Shown: positions 6,779 through 17,310 of the stretch, piece by piece
Layout of the letters: every line of letters begins with the position of its first letter
Position numbering within the stretch: the first letter of the stretch is position 1
The notes under the pieces: model-generated
What the model was told of the DNA's origin: nothing
Seen by the model: only the letters and a program-made list of their open reading frames with translations
Databases searched by the model: none
Source: Aquimarina sp. U1-2
Lineage (GTDB): Bacteria > Bacteroidota > Bacteroidia > Flavobacteriales > Flavobacteriaceae
Direction of reading: 5' to 3'
NCBI RefSeq assembly: GCF_017897595.1
Contig: NZ_JAGKIK010000015.1
Span: 34,066 to 98,065 of the forward strand
DNA length: 64,000 bases
Made by a program: the position numbers and the translations under genes

Positions 6779-8749
6779 TTAATCTACATTATCATGTAAA
6801 AAAGAATTGTTTTTTCTAAGCTGAATATCGTCATTCCCATCGGTTCCTAATGAAGTGCGAGACAAGCCCGAATCTTCGGGTTTGGCATCTACATCAATTC
6901 CTGCACGCTTGTAGGCAGGTTCTTTTTCAATATCGTCTATCTTATTGGCACTATTTCTGAATTTGTAATTAAATTCTTTCATTTTCTCGCGACGTTCTGC
7001 TGCTCTGGCTTTTAATGTTTCAGAAATAGGTTGGTTAATGGGATCTACATTTCCTGTAATTTTGGGTTCTGTATCAGGCGCTACCGTTTTCTTTTCAAAA
7101 ATCACTTCTTCATCTTCTTCTATTACTTCTGGTTGTGCATTGGTCAATCTTTTTTCTTCTTCCATATAATCTTCGAGACTATATTTACGCACACCTCCTG
7201 ATATTGTTTCATTAGCAGGAATAACCTCTATGGGCTCATTAACTTCCATATCGAGAATATCATCACTTAGATCAAAAACGATAGGCTGCTCTTCTTCTAT
7301 TTTTTCAGTATCTGAATTTTTTGCGGTATCAAAAGTATCCTGGCGATCTTTATTCCCACCTTCAACAGGCATATCAAATGCTAGTGAAAACTGATCTTCT
7401 TTCTCTTCTGTTCCTTCTACTTCTTTTGCATCATTCACTTCAATTTCTTTAATAATATCTTGCGCATTGATAATCACAAAATCATTATCTGCAGAAAAAG
7501 CATCTACAACCTCGTAGTCAACATTAATATTTTTCAAAAGATCTGTGGTCGCGATCAATGGTTCATCGGCTTCCTCTTTTTCATCAATTAATTTGTGTTT
7601 AATGACCGAAGGCTTTTCAATCTCTTCCTTTTTGGGTAAAGGAGATAAGATAGGAGTACTTTTACCTGTAGATTTAGGAGTTAAATCCTGTACTGCAGCA
7701 CGTTGCTCGTCTTCTAATGTGTGAATAATTTTCTTGGTTTCTGTATTTACAATTTCATCCTGTTGCTCTACATCAAATCCAGTAGCTATAACGGTTACAG
7801 AGATTGCGTCTTCCAGGGAGTCATCTTCTCCGACACCCATAATGATATTAGCGCCATGTCCTGCTTCTTGCTGAATGTGATCATTAATCTCACCTATCTC
7901 GTCGATAGTGATTTCTTCTCTTCCGGATACGATTAAAAGGAGTACATTTTTCGCTCCGGTAATTTTATTATCGTTGAGTAATGGAGAATCTAATGCTTTT
8001 ACTATCGCGTCATGAGCACGTTTATTACCAGAGGCATGAGCAGACCCCATAATTGCAGTACCGCTATTGCTAAGAACAGTCTTAGCGTCACGTAAATCTA
8101 TATTTTGAGTGTAATGATGTGTAATTACTTCGGCAATACCTCTTGATGCAGTTGCTAAGACTTCATCTGCTTTTGAAAAACCAGCTTTAAAACCAAGATT
8201 ACCGTAGACTTCTCTTAATTTGTTATTATTAATCACAATCAAAGAGTCGACATGTGCACGAAGTCTTTCTACACCTAACTGGGCCTGTTCATTTCGCATA
8301 CGCCCCTCGAACTGAAAAGGTATGGTTACTATACCTACCGTAAGAATATCTAATTCTTTTGCCATTTTTGCAATGATAGGCGCAGCACCGGTACCTGTTC
8401 CCCCACCCATGCCGGCGGTAATAAAAATCATTTTGGTATTGGTATCCAGCATGGTTTTTATTTCTTCATAACTCTCGACAGCCGATTGTTCTCCAACTTC
8501 TGGATTGGCACCTGCCCCGAGTCCTTCTGTTAAAGAAACACCAAGCTGGATTTTATTTGGGATAGCACTATTCTCTAACGCTTGCGCATCTGTATTACAA
8601 ATGACAAAATCAACACCTTTGATCCCTTGTTGAAACATATGATTGATAGCATTGCTACCTCCTCCTCCTACTCCGATTACTTTGATAACATTGGATTGAT
8701 TTTTTGGTAAATCGAACGCAATGTTTTCGAATTCTTCATTATTACTCAT
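6779..8749 (-). CDS. ftsZ: Cell division protein FtsZ with long C-terminal extension
   Basis: The tubulin-like GTPase that forms the Z ring. The G box 'GVGGGGSNAINHMF', the tubulin signature 'GGGTGTGAAP' and the catalytic T7 region 'NIDLRDAKTVLSNSG' are intact. The protein has 656 residues, against about 380-400 in most bacteria: after the core (about residue 330) comes a ~320-residue linker rich in Glu, Asp and Lys and probably disordered. A conserved-peptide-like 'EPAYKRAGIDV' lies about 45 residues before the end, and the extreme end is 'NNSFLHDNVD', which I recall as a flavobacterial pattern. It is the last division gene of the dcw cluster, 73 bases after ftsA. Confidence 0.97.
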   Translation of the reverse strand: MSNNEEFENIAFDLPKNQSNVIKVIGVGGGGSNAINHMFQQGIKGVDFVICNTDAQALENSAIPNKIQLGVSLTEGLGAGANPEVGEQSAVESYEEIKTMLDTNTKMIFITAGMGGGTGTGAAPIIAKMAKELDILTVGIVTIPFQFEGRMRNEQAQLGVERLRAHVDSLIVINNNKLREVYGNLGFKAGFSKADEVLATASRGIAEVITHHYTQNIDLRDAKTVLSNSGTAIMGSAHASGNKRAHDAIVKALDSPLLNDNKITGAKNVLLLIVSGREEITIDEIGEINDHIQQEAGHGANIIMGVGEDDSLEDAISVTVIATGFDVEQQDEIVNTETKKIIHTLEDEQRAAVQDLTPKSTGKSTPILSPLPKKEEIEKPSVIKHKLIDEKEEADEPLIATTDLLKNINVDYEVVDAFSADNDFVIINAQDIIKEIEVNDAKEVEGTEEKEDQFSLAFDMPVEGGNKDRQDTFDTAKNSDTEKIEEEQPIVFDLSDDILDMEVNEPIEVIPANETISGGVRKYSLEDYMEEEKRLTNAQPEVIEEDEEVIFEKKTVAPDTEPKITGNVDPINQPISETLKARAAERREKMKEFNYKFRNSANKIDDIEKEPAYKRAGIDVDAKPEDSGLSRTSLGTDGNDDIQLRKNNSFLHDNVD

Positions 8750-8822
8750 AATTGCTAATTTTCTGGTTCTCCTACTTTTCTTTCTATATGTGACTGTTCA
8801 CTTATGAACATTTCCCTTCTTT

Positions 8823-10172
8823 TTATTCTGCGTTATCTAGAAACTCCTTGAATTTTTCAGTCCATTTTTCTAGAATATTCTTTCTAGGCTTAAGATCAAT
8901 ACCCGTATTTTCTTCTTCTAATACATTCGTATCAGAGCTTTCTACTTGTTGAGCAGCTTTTGTGCTTTCCAAAGCCTGTTTTTGTATTGTCTTTTTTTGT
9001 TTCTTGATATGCACCAGACTATCCATAACCAATCCAACAGCGGTGGCGTACATGGGACTAGTCGTTTCTGCATCACTATTACCTGCCAAATGCTCATTTG
9101 GATACCCTATCCTGGTATCCATACCGGTAATATACTCGACCAATTGCTTAAGGTGCTTCAATTGCGAACCTCCTCCTGTTAAGACAATACCCGCAATCAG
9201 CTTTTTCTTTGGAGATTCATGCCCATAATTTTTAATCTCCAGAAATACCTGTTCGATGATCTCTACCACACGGGCGTGGATGATCTTGGATAAATTTTTA
9301 AGCGTAATTTCTTTTGGCTCTCTTCCTCGCAGACCAGGAATGGATACAATCTCATTATCTTTATTTTCACCAGGCCAGGCAGAACCAAATTTTATTTTTA
9401 ATAATTCTGCTTGTTTCTCAATAATTGAACATCCTTCTTTAATATCTTCGGTGATTACATTACCTCCAAATGGAATAACAGCTGTATGACGAATAATACC
9501 ATCTTTAAATATGGCAAGATCTGTTGTACCACCTCCTATATCGATTAATGCTACACCTGCTTCTTTTTCTTCCTGGCTTAGTACTGCATTTGCCGAGGCT
9601 AGAGGCTCTAGCGTTACATCAGACAACGCCAAGCCTGAGCTTTTTACGCATCTGCCAATATTTCTAATAGACGTTACCTGTCCTACAACCACATGAAAAT
9701 TGGCTTCTAACCTTCCTCCATACATTCCAACAGGCTCTTTTATTTCGGCTTGACCATCTACCTTGTATTCTTGCGGAAGTACATGAAGAATTTCTTCTCC
9801 TGGTAACATCACCAGTTTATGTACCTGATTGCATAATTTTTCTATATCGTCTTCATCAATAACCGCATCTGCATTAGGTCGTGTGATATAATCGCTATGC
9901 TGTAAACTTCTAATATGCTGACCTGCAATACCTACAGTAACATCTGTAATTTTCATCCCCGAAACACTTTCTGCTTCTTGCACAGCTTGTTGTATGGATT
10001 GTATGGTTTGGGTAATATTATTCACTACCCCACGATGCACCCCCAGACTTTTGGATTTACCTACACCCAAAACTTCCATCTTTCCGTATTCATTATACTT
10101 ACCGACCATAGCAACAATTTTTGTTGTTCCTATGTCTAAACCCACTGCTATTTCATTATCTTCTCTTTGCAT
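8823..10172 (-). CDS. ftsA: Cell division protein FtsA
   Basis: An actin-like ATPase of 449 residues that tethers FtsZ to the membrane and recruits later division proteins. The phosphate-1 loop is 'GLDIGTTKIVAMVG', the phosphate-2 loop 'ALIDIGGGTTDLAIF' and the adenosine motif 'GIVLTGGGSQLKHL'. The C-terminal 'KNILEKWTEKFKEFL' is an amphipathic helix fit for membrane binding. A variable low-complexity stretch of about 40 residues separates this helix from the actin fold. The gene starts at ATG 10172, 7 bases after the ftsQ stop, and precedes ftsZ, the usual order. Confidence 0.97.
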   Translation of the reverse strand: MQREDNEIAVGLDIGTTKIVAMVGKYNEYGKMEVLGVGKSKSLGVHRGVVNNITQTIQSIQQAVQEAESVSGMKITDVTVGIAGQHIRSLQHSDYITRPNADAVIDEDDIEKLCNQVHKLVMLPGEEILHVLPQEYKVDGQAEIKEPVGMYGGRLEANFHVVVGQVTSIRNIGRCVKSSGLALSDVTLEPLASANAVLSQEEKEAGVALIDIGGGTTDLAIFKDGIIRHTAVIPFGGNVITEDIKEGCSIIEKQAELLKIKFGSAWPGENKDNEIVSIPGLRGREPKEITLKNLSKIIHARVVEIIEQVFLEIKNYGHESPKKKLIAGIVLTGGGSQLKHLKQLVEYITGMDTRIGYPNEHLAGNSDAETTSPMYATAVGLVMDSLVHIKKQKKTIQKQALESTKAAQQVESSDTNVLEEENTGIDLKPRKNILEKWTEKFKEFLDNAE

Positions 10173-10179
10173 AATGGTA

Positions 10180-10899
10180 TTATTTTTTTGTACACACCAC
10201 TTGATTACTAAATTGTAAACTAACCCTTTTATACATATCGAGGCTCTTATCCTTTAGTGCCTTTTGATAAAATGCCTTAAAATTGTTAATCTTACTTATA
10301 AGATGCTCTATTTTCCCAATAACTACTTTAAAAGAATATACTCTAAGTTCTAATTCGTAGTGTTTTTTTACATTTAGGTGCACTCCCACTACATGCTTTT
10401 TTAAAAACTCGTCATTCTGAATTTTTTTCAGCAAAGGAAAAACTTCTGAAATCTCTCTTTCTGAAACGTTATGTACCAAAGGTACGTGTGCCGAATAACT
10501 ATCAGACAAAGGCATTGTGTTTCCCGTGATATCTACATAAAATGGAGTAACTGCATTCACCCTGGCAATAGGGGTACGTTGTTTAATTCTAGCTCTAAGC
10601 TCCCCATTTACAGTTAAATACACATCAGAATGCTCGATCATTTTGTGTGAATCCAGCGTTTGCTCTACCCTATTCAAAACTAAAATTTCTTTACCCACGC
10701 TCGTCACTCTTCCTTCATTTTGTATTAACAATTTATTAACCGCGAGTTCATTTATATAGGGATCTTGTTCTTCTATAAATTCTATATGCACTTCTCTAAT
10801 TTTTCTTTGCTGATTTCGCTTGCTTGTGAATGCAAATAATATAACTACCAAAGCAATTAAACCTATAAATTTCAAGTATATAAGCATCCTCTTCTTCAT
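10180..10899 (-). CDS. ftsQ: Cell division protein FtsQ/DivIB
   Basis: A 239-residue bitopic membrane protein of the FtsQ-FtsB-FtsL divisome subcomplex. A basic N-terminus is followed by one membrane helix ('LKFIGLIALVVILFAFTS'), then a POTRA-like segment ('IREVHIEFIEEQDPYINELA') and the FtsQ domain with 'HKMIEHSDVYLTVNGELRAR'. FtsQ diverges fast, so the call leans on position: it overlaps murC by 4 bases (ATGA) and lies 7 bases ahead of ftsA, exactly where ftsQ sits in dcw clusters. Confidence 0.88.
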   Translation of the reverse strand: MKKRMLIYLKFIGLIALVVILFAFTSKRNQQRKIREVHIEFIEEQDPYINELAVNKLLIQNEGRVTSVGKEILVLNRVEQTLDSHKMIEHSDVYLTVNGELRARIKQRTPIARVNAVTPFYVDITGNTMPLSDSYSAHVPLVHNVSEREISEVFPLLKKIQNDEFLKKHVVGVHLNVKKHYELELRVYSFKVVIGKIEHLISKINNFKAFYQKALKDKSLDMYKRVSLQFSNQVVCTKK

Positions 10900-12242
10900 G
10901 ATAATAAAGCTTCTTTAATTCTACCAACTTCTTCTCCTATATCCCCTGCCCCTATAGTTACAACAACCTCTGGGTTATTTTGTAAAATCTCACTAACCAA
11001 ATTCTCTTTTGAAACTAGCATTTTTTGTTTGTTACTAATCATTTCTAATAACCAGCCTGAAGTTATCCCGGGTATGGGAAATTCTCTGGCAGGATAAATA
11101 TCCAATAGCAATAGTTGATCAAATTGACTTAGACTTTTTGCAAAATCTACAGCAAAATCTCTGGTTCTACTATACAAGTGAGGCTGAAAAACGGCCAATA
11201 CCTTTTTACTGGGATGCATTTCTCGAACCGCCTGATGCAGTGCATCAATTTCTGTAGGATGATGTGCATAATCATCTACATACACTATGTCGTTTGTTTT
11301 AATTTGGTAACTAAATCTACGGCGAACTCCTTTAAATGATGATAAAGCCTTTGCCAATGATGTGGTCGGGGAGCCATAGAGCATCGCAATAGCAAAGGCT
11401 GCGATAGCATTCAACAAGTTATGTCTGCCAGGCAGGTTTAAACGCAGATCCCTAATGAGTTTGTAAGGAGTATGTAAATCAAAAATATAGGTGCCATTAT
11501 CTATTTTAATGTGTTGCGCACAAAAATCAGAACCATCTTCGATACCAAAAGTGAGTCCCGAAACCGGTAATCCGTTACAGACTAACAAGTATTCTTTTGC
11601 TCGCGATGTAAATTCTAGAAAAGATGCTTCAAGCGCATTGGCTTTTTCATAGATATCCAGGTGATCTGCATCCATCGAGGTTATGGCCGCAATATCTGGA
11701 TATAATTGTAAAAAAGATCTGTCGAATTCATCGGCTTCTACCACTACAACCTCATCACCTTCCATAATAAGGTTAGAGTTATAGTTTTCACTTATACCAC
11801 CCAAAAATGCCGTAACCTCTACTCCGCTTTCTTTTAGCAAATGTGCCAAAATAGCCGTTGTTGTAGTTTTACCGTGTGTTCCTGCCACCGCAAGGGTATA
11901 CTTATTTTTTGTAATCAAGCCGAGCATTTCTGCCCGTTTTTGTATGCAAAATTTTTGCTTTTGAAAATAGACAAGTCCTTTATGATCTTTCGGAATCGCA
12001 GGTGTATAGACAATAAGAGTTTCTTTTTTGTTTAAGAATACCTTCGGAATTGTATTTACGTTATCCTCAAACTGAATTTCGATACCAGCTGCAATTAAAT
12101 CTTTAGTAATATCGGTTGGCGTTTTATCATATCCTCCTACGGTTTTACCTAAAAACTTTGCATAACGAGCGAGTGCACTCATGCCGATACCTCCAATACC
12201 GATAAAATAAACATTTTTTATATGTTGTAACTCGTTATTCAT
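10896..12242 (-). CDS. murC: UDP-N-acetylmuramate--L-alanine ligase
   Basis: The first amino-acid ligase of peptidoglycan synthesis, adding L-Ala to UDP-MurNAc in the cytosol. The 448 residues show the Rossmann start '[19 protein letters not shown]', the ATP loop '[18 protein letters not shown]', the central motif 'ADHLDIYEK' and the C-terminal-domain motif '[12 protein letters not shown]'. It overlaps murG by 4 bases and ftsQ by 4 bases, implying tight translational coupling. Note that murB and ddl, which often follow murC elsewhere, are absent here. Confidence 0.97.
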   Translation of the reverse strand: MNNELQHIKNVYFIGIGGIGMSALARYAKFLGKTVGGYDKTPTDITKDLIAAGIEIQFEDNVNTIPKVFLNKKETLIVYTPAIPKDHKGLVYFQKQKFCIQKRAEMLGLITKNKYTLAVAGTHGKTTTTAILAHLLKESGVEVTAFLGGISENYNSNLIMEGDEVVVVEADEFDRSFLQLYPDIAAITSMDADHLDIYEKANALEASFLEFTSRAKEYLLVCNGLPVSGLTFGIEDGSDFCAQHIKIDNGTYIFDLHTPYKLIRDLRLNLPGRHNLLNAIAAFAIAMLYGSPTTSLAKALSSFKGVRRRFSYQIKTNDIVYVDDYAHHPTEIDALHQAVREMHPSKKVLAVFQPHLYSRTRDFAVDFAKSLSQFDQLLLLDIYPAREFPIPGITSGWLLEMISNKQKMLVSKENLVSEILQNNPEVVVTIGAGDIGEEVGRIKEALLS

Positions 12243-13354
12243 CCGTTCGTAACAGCATTGCTTTTTATCAAGCGTTCAATTTCATCAACTATAGTCAAAG
12301 TTGCATTAGGTAACGCCAGATTCTTAATATTCTTAGACAATTCCCTTTGCTTTTTCTCAGACTGAAAAACCTCTAGAAATACATCGTCAAAAACCGTGTG
12401 TAATTCACTTTCCTTCAATAACACTGCCCCATCTTGATCTAAGATTGCCTTTGCATTTTTTGTTTGATGATCTTCGGCTACATTAGGTGAAGGAATGAAA
12501 AGAACCGGTTTCCCAACGATACATAATTCTGAAACCGAACCTGCTCCAGCTCTTGAAATTATAATATCTGCGGCAGCATATGCAAGATCCATAGTGTCTA
12601 AAAATGGATGCACTTGCACATTTGTTCTGGTATTGTATTTTTTGTATTCTTTGTAATACAGCTTGCCACATTGCCAGAGTACTTGAATCCCAAGTTCAGT
12701 AAAAAAATCTAATTTTTGTACGATCAGTTGATTGATTCTTCGAGCTCCCAGGCTTCCTCCTAAAATCAACAACGTTTTCTTACCAGGGTCAAGATTATAC
12801 TTTAGTAATGATGCTTCTTGCTTACTCTTTATTTCTAATATATCTTGCCGAACAGGATTTCCTGTTTTTACAATTTTATCTTTCGGAAAAAATCGATCCA
12901 TACAGTCATAAGCCACACAAATTATAGTTGCTTTCTGTGCCAACCATTTATTCGTGATCCCCGGGTAAGAGTTTTGTTCTTGAAGCACAGTTGGAATATT
13001 TCTAGAACCTGCTATCTTTAGTAATGGTCCGCTGGCAAACCCCCCCGTTCCAATTACTATATCGGGTGTAAAATTTTTAATTATTCTTCTTGATTTCCAA
13101 AGGCTACTTATCAATTTAACAGGAAACATAAGATTGCTTATGGTGAGCTTTCTTTGAATACCACTAATCCATAATCCTATAATTTTGTACCCGGCTTGTG
13201 GTACTTTTTGCATTTCCATACGATCCTTTGCACCTACGAACAAAAAAGAAGCATCGGGATATCTATTACGCAGCTCATTAGCAATAGCAATCGCAGGATA
13301 AATATGTCCTCCTGTACCTCCACCAGATAATATGATTCTCAACTTTTTATTCAT
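12239..13354 (-). CDS. murG: UDP-GlcNAc--lipid I N-acetylglucosaminyltransferase (lipid II synthase)
   Basis: MurG is a GT-B fold, membrane-associated transferase that converts lipid I to lipid II at the cytosolic face. The N-terminal Gly-rich loop is '[18 protein letters not shown]', the second loop '[14 protein letters not shown]', and the UDP-GlcNAc site carries '[19 protein letters not shown]' and '[10 protein letters not shown]'. The 371-residue length is usual. It overlaps both ftsW and murC by 4 bases. The 12-13 kb stretch shows no frame damage. Confidence 0.97.
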   Translation of the reverse strand: MNKKLRIILSGGGTGGHIYPAIAIANELRNRYPDASFLFVGAKDRMEMQKVPQAGYKIIGLWISGIQRKLTISNLMFPVKLISSLWKSRRIIKNFTPDIVIGTGGFASGPLLKIAGSRNIPTVLQEQNSYPGITNKWLAQKATIICVAYDCMDRFFPKDKIVKTGNPVRQDILEIKSKQEASLLKYNLDPGKKTLLILGGSLGARRINQLIVQKLDFFTELGIQVLWQCGKLYYKEYKKYNTRTNVQVHPFLDTMDLAYAAADIIISRAGAGSVSELCIVGKPVLFIPSPNVAEDHQTKNAKAILDQDGAVLLKESELHTVFDDVFLEVFQSEKKQRELSKNIKNLALPNATLTIVDEIERLIKSNAVTNG

Positions 13355-14556
13355 ACAGCTTCTCGTAATACTTCTAGAGGATTTTCTTCATTTTCGCTAT
13401 CCAGTAATTCTTGCTCTATACTCATCTCTCGCTTACTACTTACACTAAGAACAATCCCAATAGCAAGACAAGTCATCCATATCGACGTACCCCCGCTACT
13501 AATTAAGGGAAGCGTTTGCCCGGTAACCGGAAATAATTCAACAGCAACTCCCATATTAATCAACGCCTGGAATACTATAGGAAGCCCCACACCAATGACT
13601 AGCAATTTCCCGAAAGTATCCTCGCTTTTGTGCGCAACAACGACTAATCTAAACAGCAAAAACATGTACAAGAGCATTAAAAATACGCCACCTACAAATC
13701 CCCATTCTTCAATAATGATGGCATAAATAAAATCTGATGATGACTGTGGTAAAAAATTTCGTTGTACACTTTTTCCAGGTCCTGTACCTATGATGCCTCC
13801 TCTTGCAATCGCTATTTTAGCGCGTTCGATTTGATAATCCCCAGGTGTATCTTTTTCATCAACAAAATTTTCAATTCTACTTACCCAAGTATCTACTCTA
13901 TTGGGGAACATCCCGGGAAATGCTTTGGCAAATAGCATAAAAAACACCAATACCAGAAAACTCGATCCTAAAATTGTAGCTATGTATTTCATAGGATATC
14001 CCCCAAGAAAGACGAGCATAATCACCATTGAAAATACGATAGCGGCGGTAGAGAAATTTGCTGGCAGAATAAGCATTAATATCAAAAATACCGGAAGCCA
14101 AAGTGGTAGTACACTTTCTTTAAACGACACCTTTTGATCTTTTATTTTTGAAAGATACCGAGCTACATATGCCATAAGTACAACAGCTGCCAAAGTAGAT
14201 GTTTGAAATGTCACCCCCACAAAAGGAACACGAATCCATCTACTGGCATTTGCACCCTCTACAGTAGTATTTTGAGCCATTGTTGCCAGTAGCAATACTA
14301 GAACGACAGGTATCATAATAATTGAAAGTCCTTTAAAATAATGATATGGTATTTTATGCACTCCATACATAATTAAAAAACCTAGAACGAGATGTGCAAA
14401 ATGTTTTATTAAGAAACTAAAGGTATCTCCGTCACCATACAAGTATGCCAGATTACTACTCGCACTATACACCGGCAAAAAAGAAAATAATGCCAACAGG
14501 GCGGCCACTGCCCATATTACTTTATCACCTTTTATATTTTTGAGTACTATTGTCAT
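13351..14556 (-). CDS. ftsW: SEDS-family peptidoglycan glycosyltransferase FtsW
   Basis: A 401-residue polytopic protein with about ten hydrophobic segments. SEDS signatures are visible: '[20 protein letters not shown]', '[16 protein letters not shown]' (the Glu-rich catalytic loop region) and '[17 protein letters not shown]'. SEDS proteins polymerise lipid II together with a class B penicillin-binding protein, here FtsI of the same cluster. The gene overlaps murG by 4 bases and follows murD by 70 bases. Its C-terminus '[17 protein letters not shown]' is an acidic cytosolic tail. Confidence 0.96.
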   Translation of the reverse strand: MTIVLKNIKGDKVIWAVAALLALFSFLPVYSASSNLAYLYGDGDTFSFLIKHFAHLVLGFLIMYGVHKIPYHYFKGLSIIMIPVVLVLLLATMAQNTTVEGANASRWIRVPFVGVTFQTSTLAAVVLMAYVARYLSKIKDQKVSFKESVLPLWLPVFLILMLILPANFSTAAIVFSMVIMLVFLGGYPMKYIATILGSSFLVLVFFMLFAKAFPGMFPNRVDTWVSRIENFVDEKDTPGDYQIERAKIAIARGGIIGTGPGKSVQRNFLPQSSSDFIYAIIIEEWGFVGGVFLMLLYMFLLFRLVVVAHKSEDTFGKLLVIGVGLPIVFQALINMGVAVELFPVTGQTLPLISSGGTSIWMTCLAIGIVLSVSSKREMSIEQELLDSENEENPLEVLREAV

Positions 14557-14626
14557 CTGTTATTTTAAGTATTACTATCGTAGTTTTCTATCAATATCCT
14601 ATTGTACTAATTATCATTTGGTTGTT

Positions 14627-15997
14627 TTATAATTCTCTAACTGCTTCTTTAAATTGTCTTCCGCGTTCTTCATAATTTTTGAACAGGTCAAAACTTGCGC
14701 ATGCCGGGGATAAGAGAACATTCTCATTTCGCTCAGCGATTTTATAGGCAATGTTTACGGCTTCTTTCATAGATTGCGTTTCAGAAATAGCATCTACACA
14801 ATTTCCGAAAGCATTAATAATTTTGGTATTGTCTACACCCAAACAGATAATAGCCTTCACTTTTTCATTCACCAGCGCATATAATTCTGAATAGTCATTT
14901 CCCTTATCTATTCCACCAACAATCCATATAGTAGGAGATTTCATGGCATCCAGCGCATAAAATGCTGCATTTACATTGGTCGCTTTTGAATCATTGATAT
15001 ATTGTACATTATTGATCTTAAGCACATTCTCTAGTCTATGTTCAACTCCGTGAAAATTTTCAAGACATTCTCGAATCGTAGTCTTTCGAATTTTTAGTAA
15101 TTGTGAAACCGTGGCTGCGGCCATCGCGTTTTTCACGTTATGATTGCCCTTTAGCGATAAATCTGTTGTTGGCATGATGAATTTGTTGTTATCTATGGTT
15201 ATTTTTATTTTTCCGTTTTCTAAACATGCTCCATTTTTCACTTCTCTTCGTAATGAAAATGGTAGTAATCTTGATGGAATGGGATACTTTTCTAAATACG
15301 TTGTTATCACTTCATCATCTGCATCATAAATGAAATAATCCTGTTCGGTTTGATTCATTACGATCCTGAATTTTGAAGCGATGTAATTTTCAAAGTTATA
15401 TTCGTATCGATCCAGATGATCTGGAGTAATATTGAGCAATATTGCAATATGCGGAGCAAAATTTTGTATGCCATCCAATTGAAAACTACTAAGCTCAAGC
15501 ACATAATAGGGAGCATCATTTTGCGCCACTTGTTTGGCAAAGCTGTCTCCGATATTTCCAGCCATATTCACATGAAGTCCACCGTGCTTTAATACATGAT
15601 GTGTAAGCATGGTAGACGTTGTTTTGCCGTTACTGCCTGTTATACCCACAATTGAGGCATTTGTATAGCGTGCGGCAAATTCAATTTCAGAAATCACCGA
15701 AGTTTTCTGAGCCTTCAATTGTTGTACGATTTCAACTTTATCAGGAATACCCGGACTCTTCATTACTACATCTGCATTTAGAATCTTGGGCGCTGTGTGC
15801 TGCTCCTCTTCCCATTCAATTTCAAAATTTCTAAGAACTTCTTTATAATGATCTGTAATCATTCCGTTGTCAGAAATAAAAACATGGTATCCTTCTTTTT
15901 TACCAAGAATTGCGGTTCCTACGCCACTTTCTCCTGCTCCCAAAACCACTAATCGATTTCTGGTTCCTGTTTCCTGGTTTCTGGTTTCTTTCTTCAT
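14627..15997 (-). CDS. murD: UDP-N-acetylmuramoyl-L-alanine--D-glutamate ligase
   Basis: MurD adds D-Glu to UDP-MurNAc-L-Ala. Seen are the dinucleotide-like start 'LVVLGAGESGVGTAILGKK', the ATP loop 'GITGSNGKTTSTMLTHHVL', the motif 'ITPDHLDRYEYNFENY' and 'YINDSKATNVNAAFYAL'. The 456-residue length is normal. The first 15 codons are odd: they encode a repetitive RNQETGTRNR segment built from GAAACCAG/GGAAACAG-like repeats, and the family core begins only at LVVLGAG. This looks like a short repeat inserted at the gene start; the ATG at 15997 is the only plausible start seen. Confidence 0.95.
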   Translation of the reverse strand: MKKETRNQETGTRNRLVVLGAGESGVGTAILGKKEGYHVFISDNGMITDHYKEVLRNFEIEWEEEQHTAPKILNADVVMKSPGIPDKVEIVQQLKAQKTSVISEIEFAARYTNASIVGITGSNGKTTSTMLTHHVLKHGGLHVNMAGNIGDSFAKQVAQNDAPYYVLELSSFQLDGIQNFAPHIAILLNITPDHLDRYEYNFENYIASKFRIVMNQTEQDYFIYDADDEVITTYLEKYPIPSRLLPFSLRREVKNGACLENGKIKITIDNNKFIMPTTDLSLKGNHNVKNAMAAATVSQLLKIRKTTIRECLENFHGVEHRLENVLKINNVQYINDSKATNVNAAFYALDAMKSPTIWIVGGIDKGNDYSELYALVNEKVKAIICLGVDNTKIINAFGNCVDAISETQSMKEAVNIAYKIAERNENVLLSPACASFDLFKNYEERGRQFKEAVREL

Positions 15998-16031
15998 AAA
16001 CTCTTCAATCCAAAATCATACATCTTAAATC

Positions 16032-17264
16032 CTACCTTACTTTTAATGTAATCACAGCGATAATGGCCAAGAAAATCCCAACGATCCAAAACCTGGTCAC
16101 GATCTTACTTTCATGAATTCCTTTTTTTTGATAATGATGATGTAAAGGAGACATTAAAAATATTCTTCTACCTTCTCCAAACTTCTTTCTTGTATATTTA
16201 AACCAACTTACCTGCATCATCACCGACAAGGTTTCGATAAAAAATATGCCACATAAAATGGGGATTAAAAATTCTTTACGAATCGCTATTGCTATTACGG
16301 CTATTATTCCGCCAATCGTTAAACTACCCGTATCCCCCATAAAAACTTGAGCGGGATAGGTATTGTACCACAAAAAGCCAACTAACGATCCTGCAAAAGC
16401 TGTTATAAAAATGGTCATCTCTCCCGAATTTGGAATGTACATGACGTTGAGATAGTCTGAAAAGATGATATTCCCCGAAACCCATGCAAAAAGCGCCAGT
16501 GCAAGCACGATAATGGCAGACGAACCTGCAGCCAAGCCATCAATCCCATCAGTGAGATTAGCACCATTGGATACTGCTGTAACAATAAATATGACGATCG
16601 GTATAAAAATTAACCATGCGTACTTTGTCATATCCGGACTTATCCAGGTGATTAAATCTGAATAATCAAACTCATTATTCTTAAAAAAAGGAATGGTAGT
16701 TTTTGTGGATTTAACAGCAGGATAAAAATCTGCACTTTCATTATTAGATCGTTCTACAATCACAGTATCTGCATTTGCTTTTTCCTGTCTTACCGTAATG
16801 TCTTCATGAAAATACATGGTGCAACCTACGATAAGGCCTAAACCTACCTGACCAATTACTTTAAATTTTCCTGCCAAGCCTTCTTTATCTTTCTTTTTAA
16901 TTTTTAGAAAATCATCTGTAAAACCGATGACACCCATCCATATCGTGGTCATAATGAGCAAAATCACATAAATGTTATCGAGTTTCGCTAGTAAAAGAAC
17001 AGGAACCAGTGTAGATAAGATGATGATGATCCCACCCATAGTTGGTGTTCCCGCCTTTTCACTTTGACCTTCTAGACCTAACTCACGTATACTTTCCCCC
17101 AGTTGTTTTTTTTGAAGAAACCTTATGATTCGTTTACCATAGATCGTAGAGAGCAACAACGATACTATGATAGCAATTGCCGCTCGAAAGGTTATGAATT
17201 GAAATAATGTAGCCCCAGGGAACTGGTACTCATTTTCCAAATATTCGAATATATAGTATAACAT
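16032..17264 (-). CDS. mraY: Phospho-N-acetylmuramoyl-pentapeptide transferase
   Basis: MraY transfers phospho-MurNAc-pentapeptide to undecaprenyl phosphate, making lipid I in the inner membrane. Motifs: 'GTPTMGG', 'GFTDDFLKI', '[12 protein letters not shown]', '[12 protein letters not shown]' and '[12 protein letters not shown]'. With 410 residues it is about 50 longer than the E. coli enzyme; a polar insert between transmembrane segments (about residues 160-200, including '[18 protein letters not shown]') accounts for this. Long MraY proteins are common in Bacteroidota as far as I recall. It lies between murE and murD. Confidence 0.97.
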   Translation of the reverse strand: MLYYIFEYLENEYQFPGATLFQFITFRAAIAIIVSLLLSTIYGKRIIRFLQKKQLGESIRELGLEGQSEKAGTPTMGGIIIILSTLVPVLLLAKLDNIYVILLIMTTIWMGVIGFTDDFLKIKKKDKEGLAGKFKVIGQVGLGLIVGCTMYFHEDITVRQEKANADTVIVERSNNESADFYPAVKSTKTTIPFFKNNEFDYSDLITWISPDMTKYAWLIFIPIVIFIVTAVSNGANLTDGIDGLAAGSSAIIVLALALFAWVSGNIIFSDYLNVMYIPNSGEMTIFITAFAGSLVGFLWYNTYPAQVFMGDTGSLTIGGIIAVIAIAIRKEFLIPILCGIFFIETLSVMMQVSWFKYTRKKFGEGRRIFLMSPLHHHYQKKGIHESKIVTRFWIVGIFLAIIAVITLKVR

Positions 17265-17310
17265 AAATCACTACCTTTTTGCGACGCATACCTTATGGTG
17301 CATCGAGGGT

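Noticed and set aside
8946..10218. Several plus-strand open frames of 60-90 codons opposite ftsA and ftsQ
   Set aside because: They are antisense shadows of well-supported genes with no start context and no recognisable product.
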